Below are positions 17,628-27,298 of a stretch of 64,000 nucleotides of DNA, one piece after another. Below the pieces are notes generated by a model that saw nothing but the letters and a program-made list of their open reading frames with translations, searched no databases and had not been told where the DNA came from. Position numbers and translations under genes: made by a program. Source of the DNA: SHVO01 sp041905525. GTDB lineage: Bacteria; Pseudomonadota; Alphaproteobacteria; Rhodospirillales; Rhodospirillaceae. Numbering within the stretch: position 1 is the stretch's first letter; each line of letters opens with the position of its first letter. The DNA lies in the NCBI GenBank assembly GCA_041905525.1, contig JAYRKY010000004.1, forward strand, positions 124,001 to 188,000. Reading direction: 5' to 3'.

Positions 17628-20585
17628 CTAATGTGGAACCTCCGCGAAGTCGGGCCGCGCCTGTTCGGCAGGCTCCGCGATAAGGCGATAGAACATCTCG
17701 GAGATAGCCCGAGCCACGTCCTCCATCAAGCGCTCACATGCGGCAAAGTCGTCGGTCCCGACCGCCCGGGCCAGCTTTTGTTTCAGGCCAGGCGGGATGT
17801 CTGCGGGGGCGATGTCGCTTTCGAAGGTCAGCCGCAGCATCTGTTGCAGCCGCGCCCAAAGATTAATCCCCTCGATCAGGGTTTTTGCATCTGTTCCCGA
17901 GAGCGCGTTGTGCGCGGCAAGGCTCTCAATGATCGCGGCGGGGTCGGTGTCTTTCGGTTTAGCGTCCGGTGTCGCCAGCTTGAGGTACTGAACGATGAAT
18001 TCGGCGTCCACAAGGCCCCCGGCCCGGTGCTTGATGCTCCAGGGCCCCTGTTCGCCTTTGTCTTTGCGCATCCGTGCGCGCATGTCGCCCACGGCCAGTA
18101 CCAGCGCCTTCGGATCGCGGCGTTTGGCAAGGGCGTCGGTGATGACGGCTTGCGCCGCCGCCCGTAGTTCCTCATCGCCAAGCACGACACGGGCGCGTGT
18201 CAGCGCCATATGCTCCCACGTCCAGGCGTCTTGCACCTGGTACTTGGCGAACGCTTCCAGACTTGTCGCCAGCGGTCCTTTGTCGCCGTTGGGCCTGAGG
18301 CGCATATCGACGGCGTAGAGTTTTCCCTCCGAGGTCAGCGAGCTGAATGCCGAGACGATGCGTTGGGCCAGACGGATGTAGTAGGCCGGAGTGGGCAATG
18401 AGCGCGGACCGTTCGCCGAATAGACGTCGAGGGCGGCGTCGTAAATGACGACCAAGTCCAGATCCGAAGTCGGCGTCATCTCGTGGCTGCCGAGCTTTCC
18501 GTATCCGATGACGCCGAGGCGTCCGCCGGGAATGTCGCCGTACTGTTTGGCGAACTCGGCCGCGACCCGCGGGACGAGGTTGCCGATGACGACCTCGGCC
18601 AAGGTCGTGAAGTGGCGCGCCGCTGCCAGGGGGTCGATCAGTCCTCGCAGCGCATGGACGCCGACGCGGAACTGCTGGTCGTTCAACCAGCGCCGGCAAA
18701 CGTCGAGCATCAGTTCGAAAGCATCCGCGCGGGCGAGGGCGCGGGCGAGGTCCTCATTGAAGGTCTTGAAACCCTCCTGCGGCTTATAGAACTCCGGCTC
18801 CAGTACATAGTCGAGCAGCGTCGGCGAACGCGTGAGGTGATCGGCCAAGCGCGGCGCATCGCCCATGATCTCGGCCACCAGATCGAGCAGGTCTGGATTG
18901 GAATAGAACACCGACAGAATGGGGACGCCGGCCGGGAGGCCTGCGAAGCATTTGTCGAACTTGATCAGCGCGGTGTCCGGCTGCGCCGTCTTTCCAAAGG
19001 CGGCCAGCAGCGCGGGGATAACCTCCGTCAGAAGCTGGCGGGCGCGATTACTGCGGGTGGCGCGATAGCGCCCGTGATGCCAGCCGCGCACCATCTGGGT
19101 GACCATGCTGACGTCCTGATAGCCAAGACGCCGCAACGTCGCGAGCGTGTCCGGATCGTCTTCCGTGCCGGTAAAAACCAGGTTGCCGTCGACTGCGAGG
19201 GACGGCGCGTCCTCGAATAGCCCGGCATAGTGTTTCTCCACGAGCCGCAACGCGCTTTCCACTTCCGCGATGAAGACGTCGAGATTGTTGTGGCCCATGA
19301 ACATGCCGATGTGCGCGAGTTCGGCGCGGGATGTGGGCATGGTCTGCGTCTGCTGGTCCGCGACCATCTGCAAGCGATGTTCAAGCTTGCGCAGATAGCG
19401 ATAGGTTTTCTTCAGGTCGTCGCGGACCTCGGGGGCCACGAAGTTGAGGTCGGTCAGCACATCGAGCGCGGCGAGGGTGCGCGGCACGCGCGCCTCTTCC
19501 ATGCGGCCGCCCCAAATCAATTGCTGGACCTGCGCGAAAAACTCGATCTCACGGATGCCGCCGCGGCCGGTCTTGATGTTGTGGCCGGGCACAGTGACTT
19601 TGCCGCCGCCCTTATGTGCGTAGATCTGGCGCTTGATCGAATGGATATCTTGGATGGCGTAGAAGTCGAGCGACTTGCGCCAGATGAACGGCTGCAGATC
19701 GCGCAGAAAACCGGCGGCGCACTCGGGGTCTCCCGCGATGGCGCGGGCTTTGATCAATGCGGCGCGTTCCCAGTTCTGACCGTAACTCTCGTAATAGACC
19801 TGGGCGCCTCCGCGCGAAACCGCGATCGCGGTTGAGCCTGGATCGGGACGCAAGCGCAAATCCGTCCGGAACACATATCCCGCGGATGTACGCTCCTGCA
19901 TGATCTTCACCAAGTCCTTGGTGAGCTGCACCGCGAACTCCTGGGGTGTCTTCGAGCCGGTGTAGGTCAGGCGTTGCTCGTCGTAGAACACAAAGAGGTC
20001 AATGTCGGAGGAGTAATTCAGCTCGCGCCCGCCCAGCTTTCCGACCGCCAGCACCACATATCCCGACCCGCGTTCCGGATCTTCGGCGTCCGGCAGCGCG
20101 ATCAGGTCGTTACGGTGGGCAATGGTCAGCAAACAGCGCACGGCGCTCTTCACGCAGGCGTCGGCGAAGTCCGAGAGTGCCTCGATCACCTGATCGACGG
20201 TCCAGACCTCGGTAATGTCCGCAAGGGCAATCACCAAAGCGGCGCGCGCCTTGGCGATGCGCAGGCCCTGCATCGCCGCCGCGACCTCGCCGTACTGCCT
20301 GCTCTTCACGTCCGCCAAGATCGACGCGAAGGCCGCACCGGCGCCCGCGTTCGCGAATGCGGCGAGTACGTCAGGATGGTCCGTCAGCAATTTCCCGAGG
20401 AACGGGCTGTTGCCGAATATGCACTCAAGCAGCGCGGCCCACGCCGGCTCCTGAGCCGGACCTTTCGCAAAGGTCTGCACGCTGTCCGTGTCGGCAAGGG
20501 CGGCGGTCAGCCAGTCCTGGCGTTGGTCGCGGGCGCGCGCCGCATCGAACGGTGATGGAAGCCTTGTAATATCAGGGTAAATCAA
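17628..20585 (-). CDS. glnE: Bifunctional glutamine-synthetase adenylyltransferase/deadenylase
   Basis: A 985-residue nitrogen regulator that adds or removes AMP on glutamine synthetase in response to PII and glutamine. Two nucleotidyltransferase domains are visible: the N-terminal one (deadenylase) with SDIDLFVFYDE near residue 200 and the C-terminal one (adenylyltransferase) with SDLDLVVIYDA near 710. GRGGIREIEFF and GGLVDAEFIVQ mark the segment after each. Length fits the family (about 950-1000). The start is TTG and therefore uncertain. It stands divergent from the AsmA-like gene and lies just ahead of the peroxiredoxin gene on the same strand. Confidence 0.95.
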   Translation of the reverse strand: MIYPDITRLPSPFDAARARDQRQDWLTAALADTDSVQTFAKGPAQEPAWAALLECIFGNSPFLGKLLTDHPDVLAAFANAGAGAAFASILADVKSRQYGEVAAAMQGLRIAKARAALVIALADITEVWTVDQVIEALSDFADACVKSAVRCLLTIAHRNDLIALPDAEDPERGSGYVVLAVGKLGGRELNYSSDIDLFVFYDEQRLTYTGSKTPQEFAVQLTKDLVKIMQERTSAGYVFRTDLRLRPDPGSTAIAVSRGGAQVYYESYGQNWERAALIKARAIAGDPECAAGFLRDLQPFIWRKSLDFYAIQDIHSIKRQIYAHKGGGKVTVPGHNIKTGRGGIREIEFFAQVQQLIWGGRMEEARVPRTLAALDVLTDLNFVAPEVRDDLKKTYRYLRKLEHRLQMVADQQTQTMPTSRAELAHIGMFMGHNNLDVFIAEVESALRLVEKHYAGLFEDAPSLAVDGNLVFTGTEDDPDTLATLRRLGYQDVSMVTQMVRGWHHGRYRATRSNRARQLLTEVIPALLAAFGKTAQPDTALIKFDKCFAGLPAGVPILSVFYSNPDLLDLVAEIMGDAPRLADHLTRSPTLLDYVLEPEFYKPQEGFKTFNEDLARALARADAFELMLDVCRRWLNDQQFRVGVHALRGLIDPLAAARHFTTLAEVVIGNLVPRVAAEFAKQYGDIPGGRLGVIGYGKLGSHEMTPTSDLDLVVIYDAALDVYSANGPRSLPTPAYYIRLAQRIVSAFSSLTSEGKLYAVDMRLRPNGDKGPLATSLEAFAKYQVQDAWTWEHMALTRARVVLGDEELRAAAQAVITDALAKRRDPKALVLAVGDMRARMRKDKGEQGPWSIKHRAGGLVDAEFIVQYLKLATPDAKPKDTDPAAIIESLAAHNALSGTDAKTLIEGINLWARLQQMLRLTFESDIAPADIPPGLKQKLARAVGTDDFAACERLMEDVARAISEMFYRLIAEPAEQARPDFAEVPH

Positions 20586-20721
20586 GCCCGACTCGCGGTA
20601 TTTACTGTTGTTTCAGCACACAGTGGGATATAGAGGGATGGGTGGTCAAGCTGCGGTGCCGCGCCAGCAATTTGCCAACATTTTATAATATTGTCCTTGA
20701 AACGGATAAGGCTCCGGACTT

Positions 20722-23700
20722 TTGGCACACGGCGCAGTCAGGTTCCTGCTTCGCGTTCTCGAAGCAACATTACTCGTGGTGTTGCTCGGCGCCGCTCTCA
20801 TGGCTTGGCGGCTCAGCCAAGGACCTGTCGCTCTTACCTCCGTTGCCCCCTACGTCGCATCTCTTCTCAGTGATCTCAACCCGTCGCTCCAGTTCCGCAT
20901 CGAGCGCGCCGAGTTCCGCTGGCAGGGTTTCAAGGGTAGTCCCGAGATCACGGCGCGCGATGTGCGCGTTCTGGACGCTGCGGGCGGTGTCGTCGCCGGA
21001 TTGCCGACGATGGTCGTGCGCCTGGAATCCTCCGCGCTCCTGAAGGGCGAAATTGCGCCGAAGCACATCGGCCTTTCAAATCCTATCATTCGCTTCGTCC
21101 ATCGCGCCGACGGTTCATTCGCACTTGGCCTGGAAGGGCCGGCGCCCGCGACGATGGCTCCGGCAGGCAGCCCGACCGAAACCAGTGGCAACGCGCTCGC
21201 CGTCACGCTCCTCGATGCCTTGAGCGGCGAGGCGACCGGCGGCTTCGCTTTCCTACAAACAGTCTCGATCGACCACACCACCTTGGTGCTCGTGGACGAG
21301 AAATCCTCGCAGCGTTGGCTCGTTCCCGACGCCACGTTGGACTTCACGCGCGACAGCAGCGCGATGCTCGTGCAGGCCACCCTTCCCGTGATCGAAGACG
21401 GGAAGTCCTGGCAGCTGACGGCCAAGGGCATGATCCCGGCCGGTAGCCGGATGCTCAATCTCGATATCGACGTCGATGGTCTACGTCCGGCGCGTCTGGC
21501 CGTCTTGGCGCCTCAGCTGGCGCCGCTCGCCATGGTGGATCTGCGTTTGCAGGGAACGGTCTTCACCAGCCTCGCGCTCGCAGATCAAGGCGCGCGCATC
21601 ACAAGCGTCAAATTTGATCTCGAAGGCCAGGCGGGGCACTTGCGCCTACCTGAACCGATCGCCAAGGACTATCCGATCAGGAAGGCCAGTCTGCGGGGCA
21701 CCGCCGGTGATGCCTTGGACGAGATCAAGATCGACCACTTCAGCATGGAGATCGATCGCGGCAAGGAAGCGAATCCGGTTCTTACGGTCACAGCCGATGC
21801 GAAGAAGCTCAATTCCACGCCGGTCGTCCAGATCGAGGCCGGCCTCGGGGAGCTTTCGATCCAAGGCCTGAAGGACTATTGGCCGCCGACGGTGAAGCCC
21901 AACACCTTGGGCTGGATCCGCGACAATCTCACCGATGGCGGCCTGACTGGCACAAAGCTGCGCATGAAACTCGCCGGCCCCAGCATTGCCGAGATCGACG
22001 CGACGGAAATGCTGCTGACGTCCACGCTGCACGATATGAGCGTGTCGTATATGGAAGGGATGCCAAAGGTCCTGGGCACAAACGGGCAAATGGCGCTGAC
22101 GCTGAAGGACCTCAAGATCGACGTCAGCTCAGGCCATGTTCCCGACGCCGTCTCGGGCAAAGGCTTGCGCGTCACCAACGCGAACCTGCGGATGCTGGGT
22201 CTTGGCTCGGGTACGGAAACCGCGGACTTCGACATCAAGATCGTCGGCGACTTCGGAGACGCCATGCGGCTCATCGATAACGAGCCGCTTCGATATTCGA
22301 CGAAATTGGGCGTCGACGCGAATAGGGCAACCGGCACCGCGGATGTGGATCTTTCCATCAAGTTCCCGCTGGTGTCGGACCTCGATCTCGATCAGGTAAA
22401 AATCGGTGTGAAAGCGCAGACCGACGACATCGGGCTGGCCGATGTTGCCTTTGGTCTGCCGCTTCAAAACGGGCGCTTGACTCTGATGCTCGACGACGGC
22501 GGGATGGATGTCGCAGGCGTCGCGTCCCTCGGCGGCATTCCCACCAAGATCGAATGGCGCGAGAACTTCACCGGCGGCGAGTTTCAAAGCCGTTATGTAC
22601 TGGACCCCGTCGTCTCGAACGACCAGCGGCCGTTGATTGGCCTCACGACGATGCCGTTCGTGCAGCCCTATCTCGATGGCGACGTGTCGGCCCACGTGAT
22701 CTACACCGTCCTGCGCGACAACACGCGCCACATGGAGGCCGACGTGGATCTCACCGCGCCGGCCATGGCCCTGCCGGAACTGGGCTGGAAGAAAGCCGCA
22801 GGCGTTCCCGCGCGCGGCAAGGTGGTGGCACGGTTCACCAAAGACCATCTCGAAGAAGTTCCGTCTTTTGTCGTGACCTCGGGCAACGATCTCAGTGTTG
22901 AGGGATCGGTGACGTTCGGCGCCGACAACGGCCTTAGCACCCTCACAATCAAGCCCAGCACGGCGGGTGAGTCCAAATTGAGCTTGGACGTGAAACGGGT
23001 TGGCGAGGGGTTCGAGATCGTAGCCGAGGGGTCGGCTTTCAATGCCACCGACTTCTTGAAGGAGATGAATCGGGACGATCGGCAGACGGCAGAAGAAAAA
23101 GCCGCAGGGCCGCTTCCGATGACGGTGAAGGCCAACTTCTATCGGATGTGGCTCGCCAAAGATGATGACTTCCGCAATACGACCCTTCTCTATGAACGGA
23201 CCCGCGCCGGCGTGCAGGCGATCGACTTCAAGGGGTCGGTCAATGGAACGGTTCCTGTTTCGCTCGTGCTGAAGTCCGAGAATGGCGCCCGTACGTTCAA
23301 TGCCGAAAGTGCCGATGGCGGCGCCGTGGTGCGCGCGCTGGGGCTGTTCAAGGATATCGTAGGTGGCCGTATGGACGTCTCGGGTGACGTGGCGTCCGAT
23401 GGCACCGTGACCGGCGTCGCGGGCATCAGCAACTTCCAGGTCGTGCAGGCGCCGGTGCTTGCGCGCCTTCTGTCGGTGGCGGCGCTGACCGGCATTCTCG
23501 ATGAATTGCGCGGCGGGGGGATTTCATTCAGCACCCTGCGCCTGCCGTTCACCTATGCCAACTCGCAGCTGTCCATCCAAGACGGCGAAGTGTTCGGCAA
23601 CTCCTTGGGTCTGACGGCGAAGGGGACGTACAGTTTCGCGACATCGACCATGGACATGGAAGGCACGTTGATCCCGGCCTACTCCATCAACTCGGCCCTC

Positions 23701-23934
23701 AATTCGATCCCCCTGCTGGGAGATCTGCTCACGGGCGGAGACAAGGGCGGCGGCATTTTTGCCGCCACCTACACCTACCGCGGCCCCATCGCCACGGCCG
23801 AGCCGTCCGTCAACCCGCTGGCGGCGCTGGCCCCGGGGTTCCTGCGGCACATCTTCGACATCTTCCGCTCAAAGCCGCGCGAGCAGACGGCGACCGCGCC
23901 GCGCACGCGCTTCGACGAAACCCCGGCGAAATAG
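20722..23934 (+). CDS. YhdP-like AsmA-superfamily protein (DUF3971/AsmA_2)
   Basis: A 1070-residue protein with one N-terminal membrane anchor (about 8-30) and a long, repetitive beta-rich periplasmic body. Features such as RIERAEFRWQG near 65 and the C-terminal GGISFSTLRLPFTY and TKGTYSF-like segment (about 930-990) fit DUF3971 and AsmA_2 of the YhdP group. In E. coli YhdP, TamB and YdbH are redundant bridges that carry phospholipids to the outer membrane; this window also encodes a YdbH. The start is TTG 20722 with AAGG about 10 bases before it, and a TATAAT sequence lies at about 20685. Divergent from glnE; converges on tyrS with a 1-base gap. Confidence 0.8.
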   Translation: MAHGAVRFLLRVLEATLLVVLLGAALMAWRLSQGPVALTSVAPYVASLLSDLNPSLQFRIERAEFRWQGFKGSPEITARDVRVLDAAGGVVAGLPTMVVRLESSALLKGEIAPKHIGLSNPIIRFVHRADGSFALGLEGPAPATMAPAGSPTETSGNALAVTLLDALSGEATGGFAFLQTVSIDHTTLVLVDEKSSQRWLVPDATLDFTRDSSAMLVQATLPVIEDGKSWQLTAKGMIPAGSRMLNLDIDVDGLRPARLAVLAPQLAPLAMVDLRLQGTVFTSLALADQGARITSVKFDLEGQAGHLRLPEPIAKDYPIRKASLRGTAGDALDEIKIDHFSMEIDRGKEANPVLTVTADAKKLNSTPVVQIEAGLGELSIQGLKDYWPPTVKPNTLGWIRDNLTDGGLTGTKLRMKLAGPSIAEIDATEMLLTSTLHDMSVSYMEGMPKVLGTNGQMALTLKDLKIDVSSGHVPDAVSGKGLRVTNANLRMLGLGSGTETADFDIKIVGDFGDAMRLIDNEPLRYSTKLGVDANRATGTADVDLSIKFPLVSDLDLDQVKIGVKAQTDDIGLADVAFGLPLQNGRLTLMLDDGGMDVAGVASLGGIPTKIEWRENFTGGEFQSRYVLDPVVSNDQRPLIGLTTMPFVQPYLDGDVSAHVIYTVLRDNTRHMEADVDLTAPAMALPELGWKKAAGVPARGKVVARFTKDHLEEVPSFVVTSGNDLSVEGSVTFGADNGLSTLTIKPSTAGESKLSLDVKRVGEGFEIVAEGSAFNATDFLKEMNRDDRQTAEEKAAGPLPMTVKANFYRMWLAKDDDFRNTTLLYERTRAGVQAIDFKGSVNGTVPVSLVLKSENGARTFNAESADGGAVVRALGLFKDIVGGRMDVSGDVASDGTVTGVAGISNFQVVQAPVLARLLSVAALTGILDELRGGGISFSTLRLPFTYANSQLSIQDGEVFGNSLGLTAKGTYSFATSTMDMEGTLIPAYSINSALNSIPLLGDLLTGGDKGGGIFAATYTYRGPIATAEPSVNPLAALAPGFLRHIFDIFRSKPREQTATAPRTRFDETPAK

Positions 23935-23935
23935 C

Positions 23936-25186
23936 CTAGCCGAGTTTGATAATGGCGTGGCGCTTCTTGCCCGCGCTCAACTTGATGATGCCGCTGATCG
24001 CCGCGCCGGCGTTAATCGACTGGTTCTCATCATCGATCTTCTGATCGTTCAGCTTAGCCCCGCCGCCACGAATCAGGCGGCGCGCTTCGCCGTTGCTGTC
24101 CGCCAGCCCTACTTTTTGGAACAAGCTCCACACCGGAACGCCCGCGCCGAAGTCCGCCGCGCTCATCTCGATCGTCGGCAGATCGTCGCCAACCCCTCCC
24201 TGTTCGAATGTCTTGCGCGCCGTTTCCGCCGCATCGTTCGCCGCAGTTTCCCCATGGAGGAGGCGGGTGGCTTCCAGCGCAAGGACCTTCTTGGCCTCGT
24301 TGATCTCGCTACCTGGCAACTTTTCGAGGCGAGCGATTTCGTCGAGGGGCAAGTCCGTGAACAGTTTGAGGAAGCGTCCGACATCCGCGTCATCCACGTT
24401 CCGCCAGTACTGGTAGTAGTCGTAGGGACTGAACCGGTCGGCATTGAGCCACACGGCGCCAGCGGCAGTTTTGCCCATCTTCGCGCCCGACGCGGTGGTG
24501 ATCAAAGGACAGGTGAAGCCAAATAGCTCTGCCTCGGCCACACGGCGGCCAAGTTCAACGCCCTGAACGATGTTGCCCCACTGGTCCGATCCGCCAAGCT
24601 GCAGGGTGATCTTATGGCGCTTGTAGAGTTCTACGAAGTCGTAGCCCTGCAAGATCATGTAGTTGAACTCGAGGAACGTCAGCGGTTGCTCGCGCTCCAG
24701 GCGCAGTTTCACGCTATCCATCGTCAACATGCGATTGATCGTGAAGTGCCGTCCGATATCGCGCAGGAATGGGATGTACTGAAGTCCATCCAACCATTCC
24801 GCATTGTTGAGCATGACCGCGTCCGTGGGGCCGGTCCCGAAAGTCAGGAAGCGGTCGAAGCAGCGGCGAATGCCGGCGATGTTCGCAGCGATCATCGCGT
24901 CGTCCAGCAGCTTGCGGGATTCGTCCCGGCCCGATGGATCACCAATCTTAGTTGTGCCGCCACCCATGAGGGGCATCGGGCGGTGGCCGGTTTTCTGAAT
25001 CCAGCGCAGCATCATGATCTGCACCAGGCTACCCACGTGCAGGCTGTCGGCGGTGGCATCAAAGCCGATATACGCAGAGATCGGTCCCGCCGCCGCCTTC
25101 GCATCCAGACCTTCGAGGTCCGTGCACTGGTGGAGGAAGCCGCGCGAGGTCAGCGTCTCGATCAATTCGGATTTGTAGCGGGCCAT
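23936..25186 (-). CDS. tyrS: Tyrosyl-tRNA synthetase
   Basis: A 416-residue class I synthetase that charges tRNA-Tyr. The HIGH-equivalent is in TADSLHVGSLVQ (about 48-58) and the KMSKS-equivalent is KMGKT in ASGAKMGKTAAG (about 230). QGYDFVELY and LGGSDQWGN are the tyrosine-binding signatures. The last 60 residues form an S4 RNA-binding domain (LIRGGGAKLNDQKI). I start at ATG 25186, giving the usual MARYKSEL beginning; the frame extends 22 codons upstream but that part does not match the family. Divergent from anmK across 87 bases, a common arrangement in this class. Confidence 0.96.
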   Translation of the reverse strand: MARYKSELIETLTSRGFLHQCTDLEGLDAKAAAGPISAYIGFDATADSLHVGSLVQIMMLRWIQKTGHRPMPLMGGGTTKIGDPSGRDESRKLLDDAMIAANIAGIRRCFDRFLTFGTGPTDAVMLNNAEWLDGLQYIPFLRDIGRHFTINRMLTMDSVKLRLEREQPLTFLEFNYMILQGYDFVELYKRHKITLQLGGSDQWGNIVQGVELGRRVAEAELFGFTCPLITTASGAKMGKTAAGAVWLNADRFSPYDYYQYWRNVDDADVGRFLKLFTDLPLDEIARLEKLPGSEINEAKKVLALEATRLLHGETAANDAAETARKTFEQGGVGDDLPTIEMSAADFGAGVPVWSLFQKVGLADSNGEARRLIRGGGAKLNDQKIDDENQSINAGAAISGIIKLSAGKKRHAIIKLG

Positions 25187-25273
25187 GGAACGCTCGGGTC
25201 TTCGGGTGATGATTTGGTTGCGCCGGGGTGTTATCATATCGCGTAAGGCCACACAAATCGTGCCGGTGACAAA

Positions 25274-26392
25274 ATGCCCATTTTTGCCCCAGAAAACCGC
25301 GTTTTTCGGGTTATCGGACTGATGAGCGGGACATCGATGGACGGGGTGGATGCGGCCCTGGTCGAGACGGATGGGGAAAGCCGTTTGATCCTCGGCGCCG
25401 ACAGTTCAACGCCTTTTGACCCGGCGTTTCGCACCAAGCTGAGAAGCTTCGTCGCCTCCGTGCCGGAGCGCGGAGCTTCGCGTGAGATCGAGAATGCGCT
25501 GACCGATCTCCATATCGACGCCGTAAACGGTCTCCTGGCCAAAGCGAAATTGTCCGCCGCGCAGATCGACCTCATCGGCTTTCACGGTCAGACCATTTGG
25601 CACCGACCCCATCTCCGCGAGACGTGGCAGATGGGCAATGCTCGGCGTCTTGCGGATGCGACAGGCATTGCGGTGGTTTCGGACTTCCGCACCGCGGACG
25701 TAAGAGCCGGCGGCCAAGGGGCGCCGCTCGTTCCGGTGTTCCATGCCGCGCTCGCGCGCGGGATTGAAAAGCCGCTCGTGATCGTCAACATCGGGGGCGT
25801 CGGAAACATCACCTGGATCGGTGAGGACGGTCTGCTCGCGTTCGATACGGGGCCAGGCAACGGACTTCTCGACGACTGGGTCTCCAAACGGGCGAGTCAA
25901 GCCATGGACGAAGACGGGCGCATCGGCGCGGCGGGACGAGTCCATGAGGATGTGGTCCAGCACATGTTGGCAAAGCCGTTCTTCGCCAAGAGTCCGCCAA
26001 AGTCCCTCGATCGCTATGATTTTTCGCTGGAGCCGGTCGCGTCGCTCTCAACCGAAGACGGGGCCGCGACACTCACCGCCTTTACCGCGGCCTGTATTGC
26101 AGAGGGGCTGAAACATTGTCCCGCGCGGCCCGACCGGCTTCTCGTTACCGGCGGCGGGCGGCGCAATCCCACGATGATGGCGATGATCGCGCGGTATACG
26201 GGACTCGCCGCTGAAAGTGTTGATGCGCAAGGCTGGAGCGGCGATGCGGTCGAGGCGCAGGCGTTCGCCTACCTCGCGGTGCGGAGCTTCCGCGGCCTGC
26301 CGATTACATTTCCCGGAACGACGGGTGTTTCCCACCCGCTCAGCGGCGGCGTTGTAACGCCGCCCGCGCAGAAGCAGGCGGCGATAGCCTAA
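25274..26392 (+). CDS. anmK: Anhydro-N-acetylmuramic acid kinase
   Basis: A 372-residue cell-wall recycling enzyme that opens the 1,6-anhydro ring and phosphorylates MurNAc. The N-terminus has the ATP-binding MSGTSMDGVDAAL, followed by GFHGQTIWHRP, the catalytic VSDFRTADVRAGGQGAPL region, NIGGVGNITWI, DTGPGNGLLDDW and TGGGRRNP. Length and motif order match AnmK exactly. It overlaps the convergent hydrolase gene by 4 bases at the 3' end. No specific regulator site is seen in the 87-bp divergent region shared with tyrS. Confidence 0.96.
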   Translation: MPIFAPENRVFRVIGLMSGTSMDGVDAALVETDGESRLILGADSSTPFDPAFRTKLRSFVASVPERGASREIENALTDLHIDAVNGLLAKAKLSAAQIDLIGFHGQTIWHRPHLRETWQMGNARRLADATGIAVVSDFRTADVRAGGQGAPLVPVFHAALARGIEKPLVIVNIGGVGNITWIGEDGLLAFDTGPGNGLLDDWVSKRASQAMDEDGRIGAAGRVHEDVVQHMLAKPFFAKSPPKSLDRYDFSLEPVASLSTEDGAATLTAFTAACIAEGLKHCPARPDRLLVTGGGRRNPTMMAMIARYTGLAAESVDAQGWSGDAVEAQAFAYLAVRSFRGLPITFPGTTGVSHPLSGGVVTPPAQKQAAIA

Positions 26393-27066
26393 CCCTGCGC
26401 CGACTTCTTCTTGCCGGGCGCAGCGCCGGCGCCCATGCGCATATCGAGGTACGAGTTCACCGACGTCGTGAGCTGGTCCATGTGATCCTTGAAGAAGTGG
26501 TTTGCACCCTTCACCAGCTGATAGTCGATGGTGATGTTCTTCTGGAGCTTCAGCTTGTTCGCGAGCTTCTCGACCGACGGCTCCGGCACGACGTCGTCAT
26601 CGGTTCCCTGCAAGATCAAGCCCGACGACGGGCATGGCGCGAGGAACGAGAAGTCGTACATGTTCGCGGGCGGCGCGATGGAGATGAAGCCTTCGATCTC
26701 CGGACGGCGCATGAGAAGCTGCATGCCGATCCAAGCGCCGAACGAAAAGCCGGCGACCCAGCAGGCCGAGGCGTTGGGATTGACGGACTGCAACCAGTCG
26801 AGCGCTGCCGCGGCATCGGAAAGTTCGCCCTGGCCATTGTCGAAATCGCCCTGCGAGCGGCCGACACCGCGGAAGTTGAAGCGGACGACCGAGAAGCCCT
26901 TTTTCACGAACACGTAGTACAGGTTGTAGACAACCTTGTTGTTCATGGTCCCGCCGTGCTGCGGGTGCGGGTGAAGGATGACGGCGATGGGAGCGCGCGG
27001 GACTTCGCTGTGGTGGTAGCGGCCTTCCAGACGCCCCTCGGGGCCGGCAAAAATCACTTCAGGCAT
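26389..27066 (-). CDS. Alpha/beta hydrolase (dienelactone-hydrolase-like)
   Basis: A 225-residue cytoplasmic hydrolase of the small 'alpha/beta superfamily' group found beside many alphaproteobacterial genomes' sulfur genes. HPHPQHGGTMNNKVVYNL supplies the oxyanion region, the nucleophile is in AGFSFGAW (G-x-S-x-G), the acid Asp is probably in GTDDDVVPE, and the catalytic His in GANHFFKDH. No signal peptide. The last 15 residues (GAAPGKKKSAQG) are a charged tail. The substrate is unknown; esters or acyl groups are likely. Confidence 0.85.
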   Translation of the reverse strand: MPEVIFAGPEGRLEGRYHHSEVPRAPIAVILHPHPQHGGTMNNKVVYNLYYVFVKKGFSVVRFNFRGVGRSQGDFDNGQGELSDAAAALDWLQSVNPNASACWVAGFSFGAWIGMQLLMRRPEIEGFISIAPPANMYDFSFLAPCPSSGLILQGTDDDVVPEPSVEKLANKLKLQKNITIDYQLVKGANHFFKDHMDQLTTSVNSYLDMRMGAGAAPGKKKSAQG

Positions 27067-27298
27067 ATGTGGTCCTTCAAGGCGGGGTCGCGCGGCGAAC
27101 GGCTGAGCCGTTCATCAGACCCGGTCGGCGGCGATTATTTAGGGTAACGCCTTTCCCGGTGCAAACGGCAAATCTCGAGCGACACTATATATCTAGCTCT
27201 GGTCGGAACACCTCAAAATTCTGCACTTAGGGGCAATTTATATAGCGAAATCAACGATTTGTGAGCGCCGGATCTATGCTTCTGGAACAGCTCCTGTG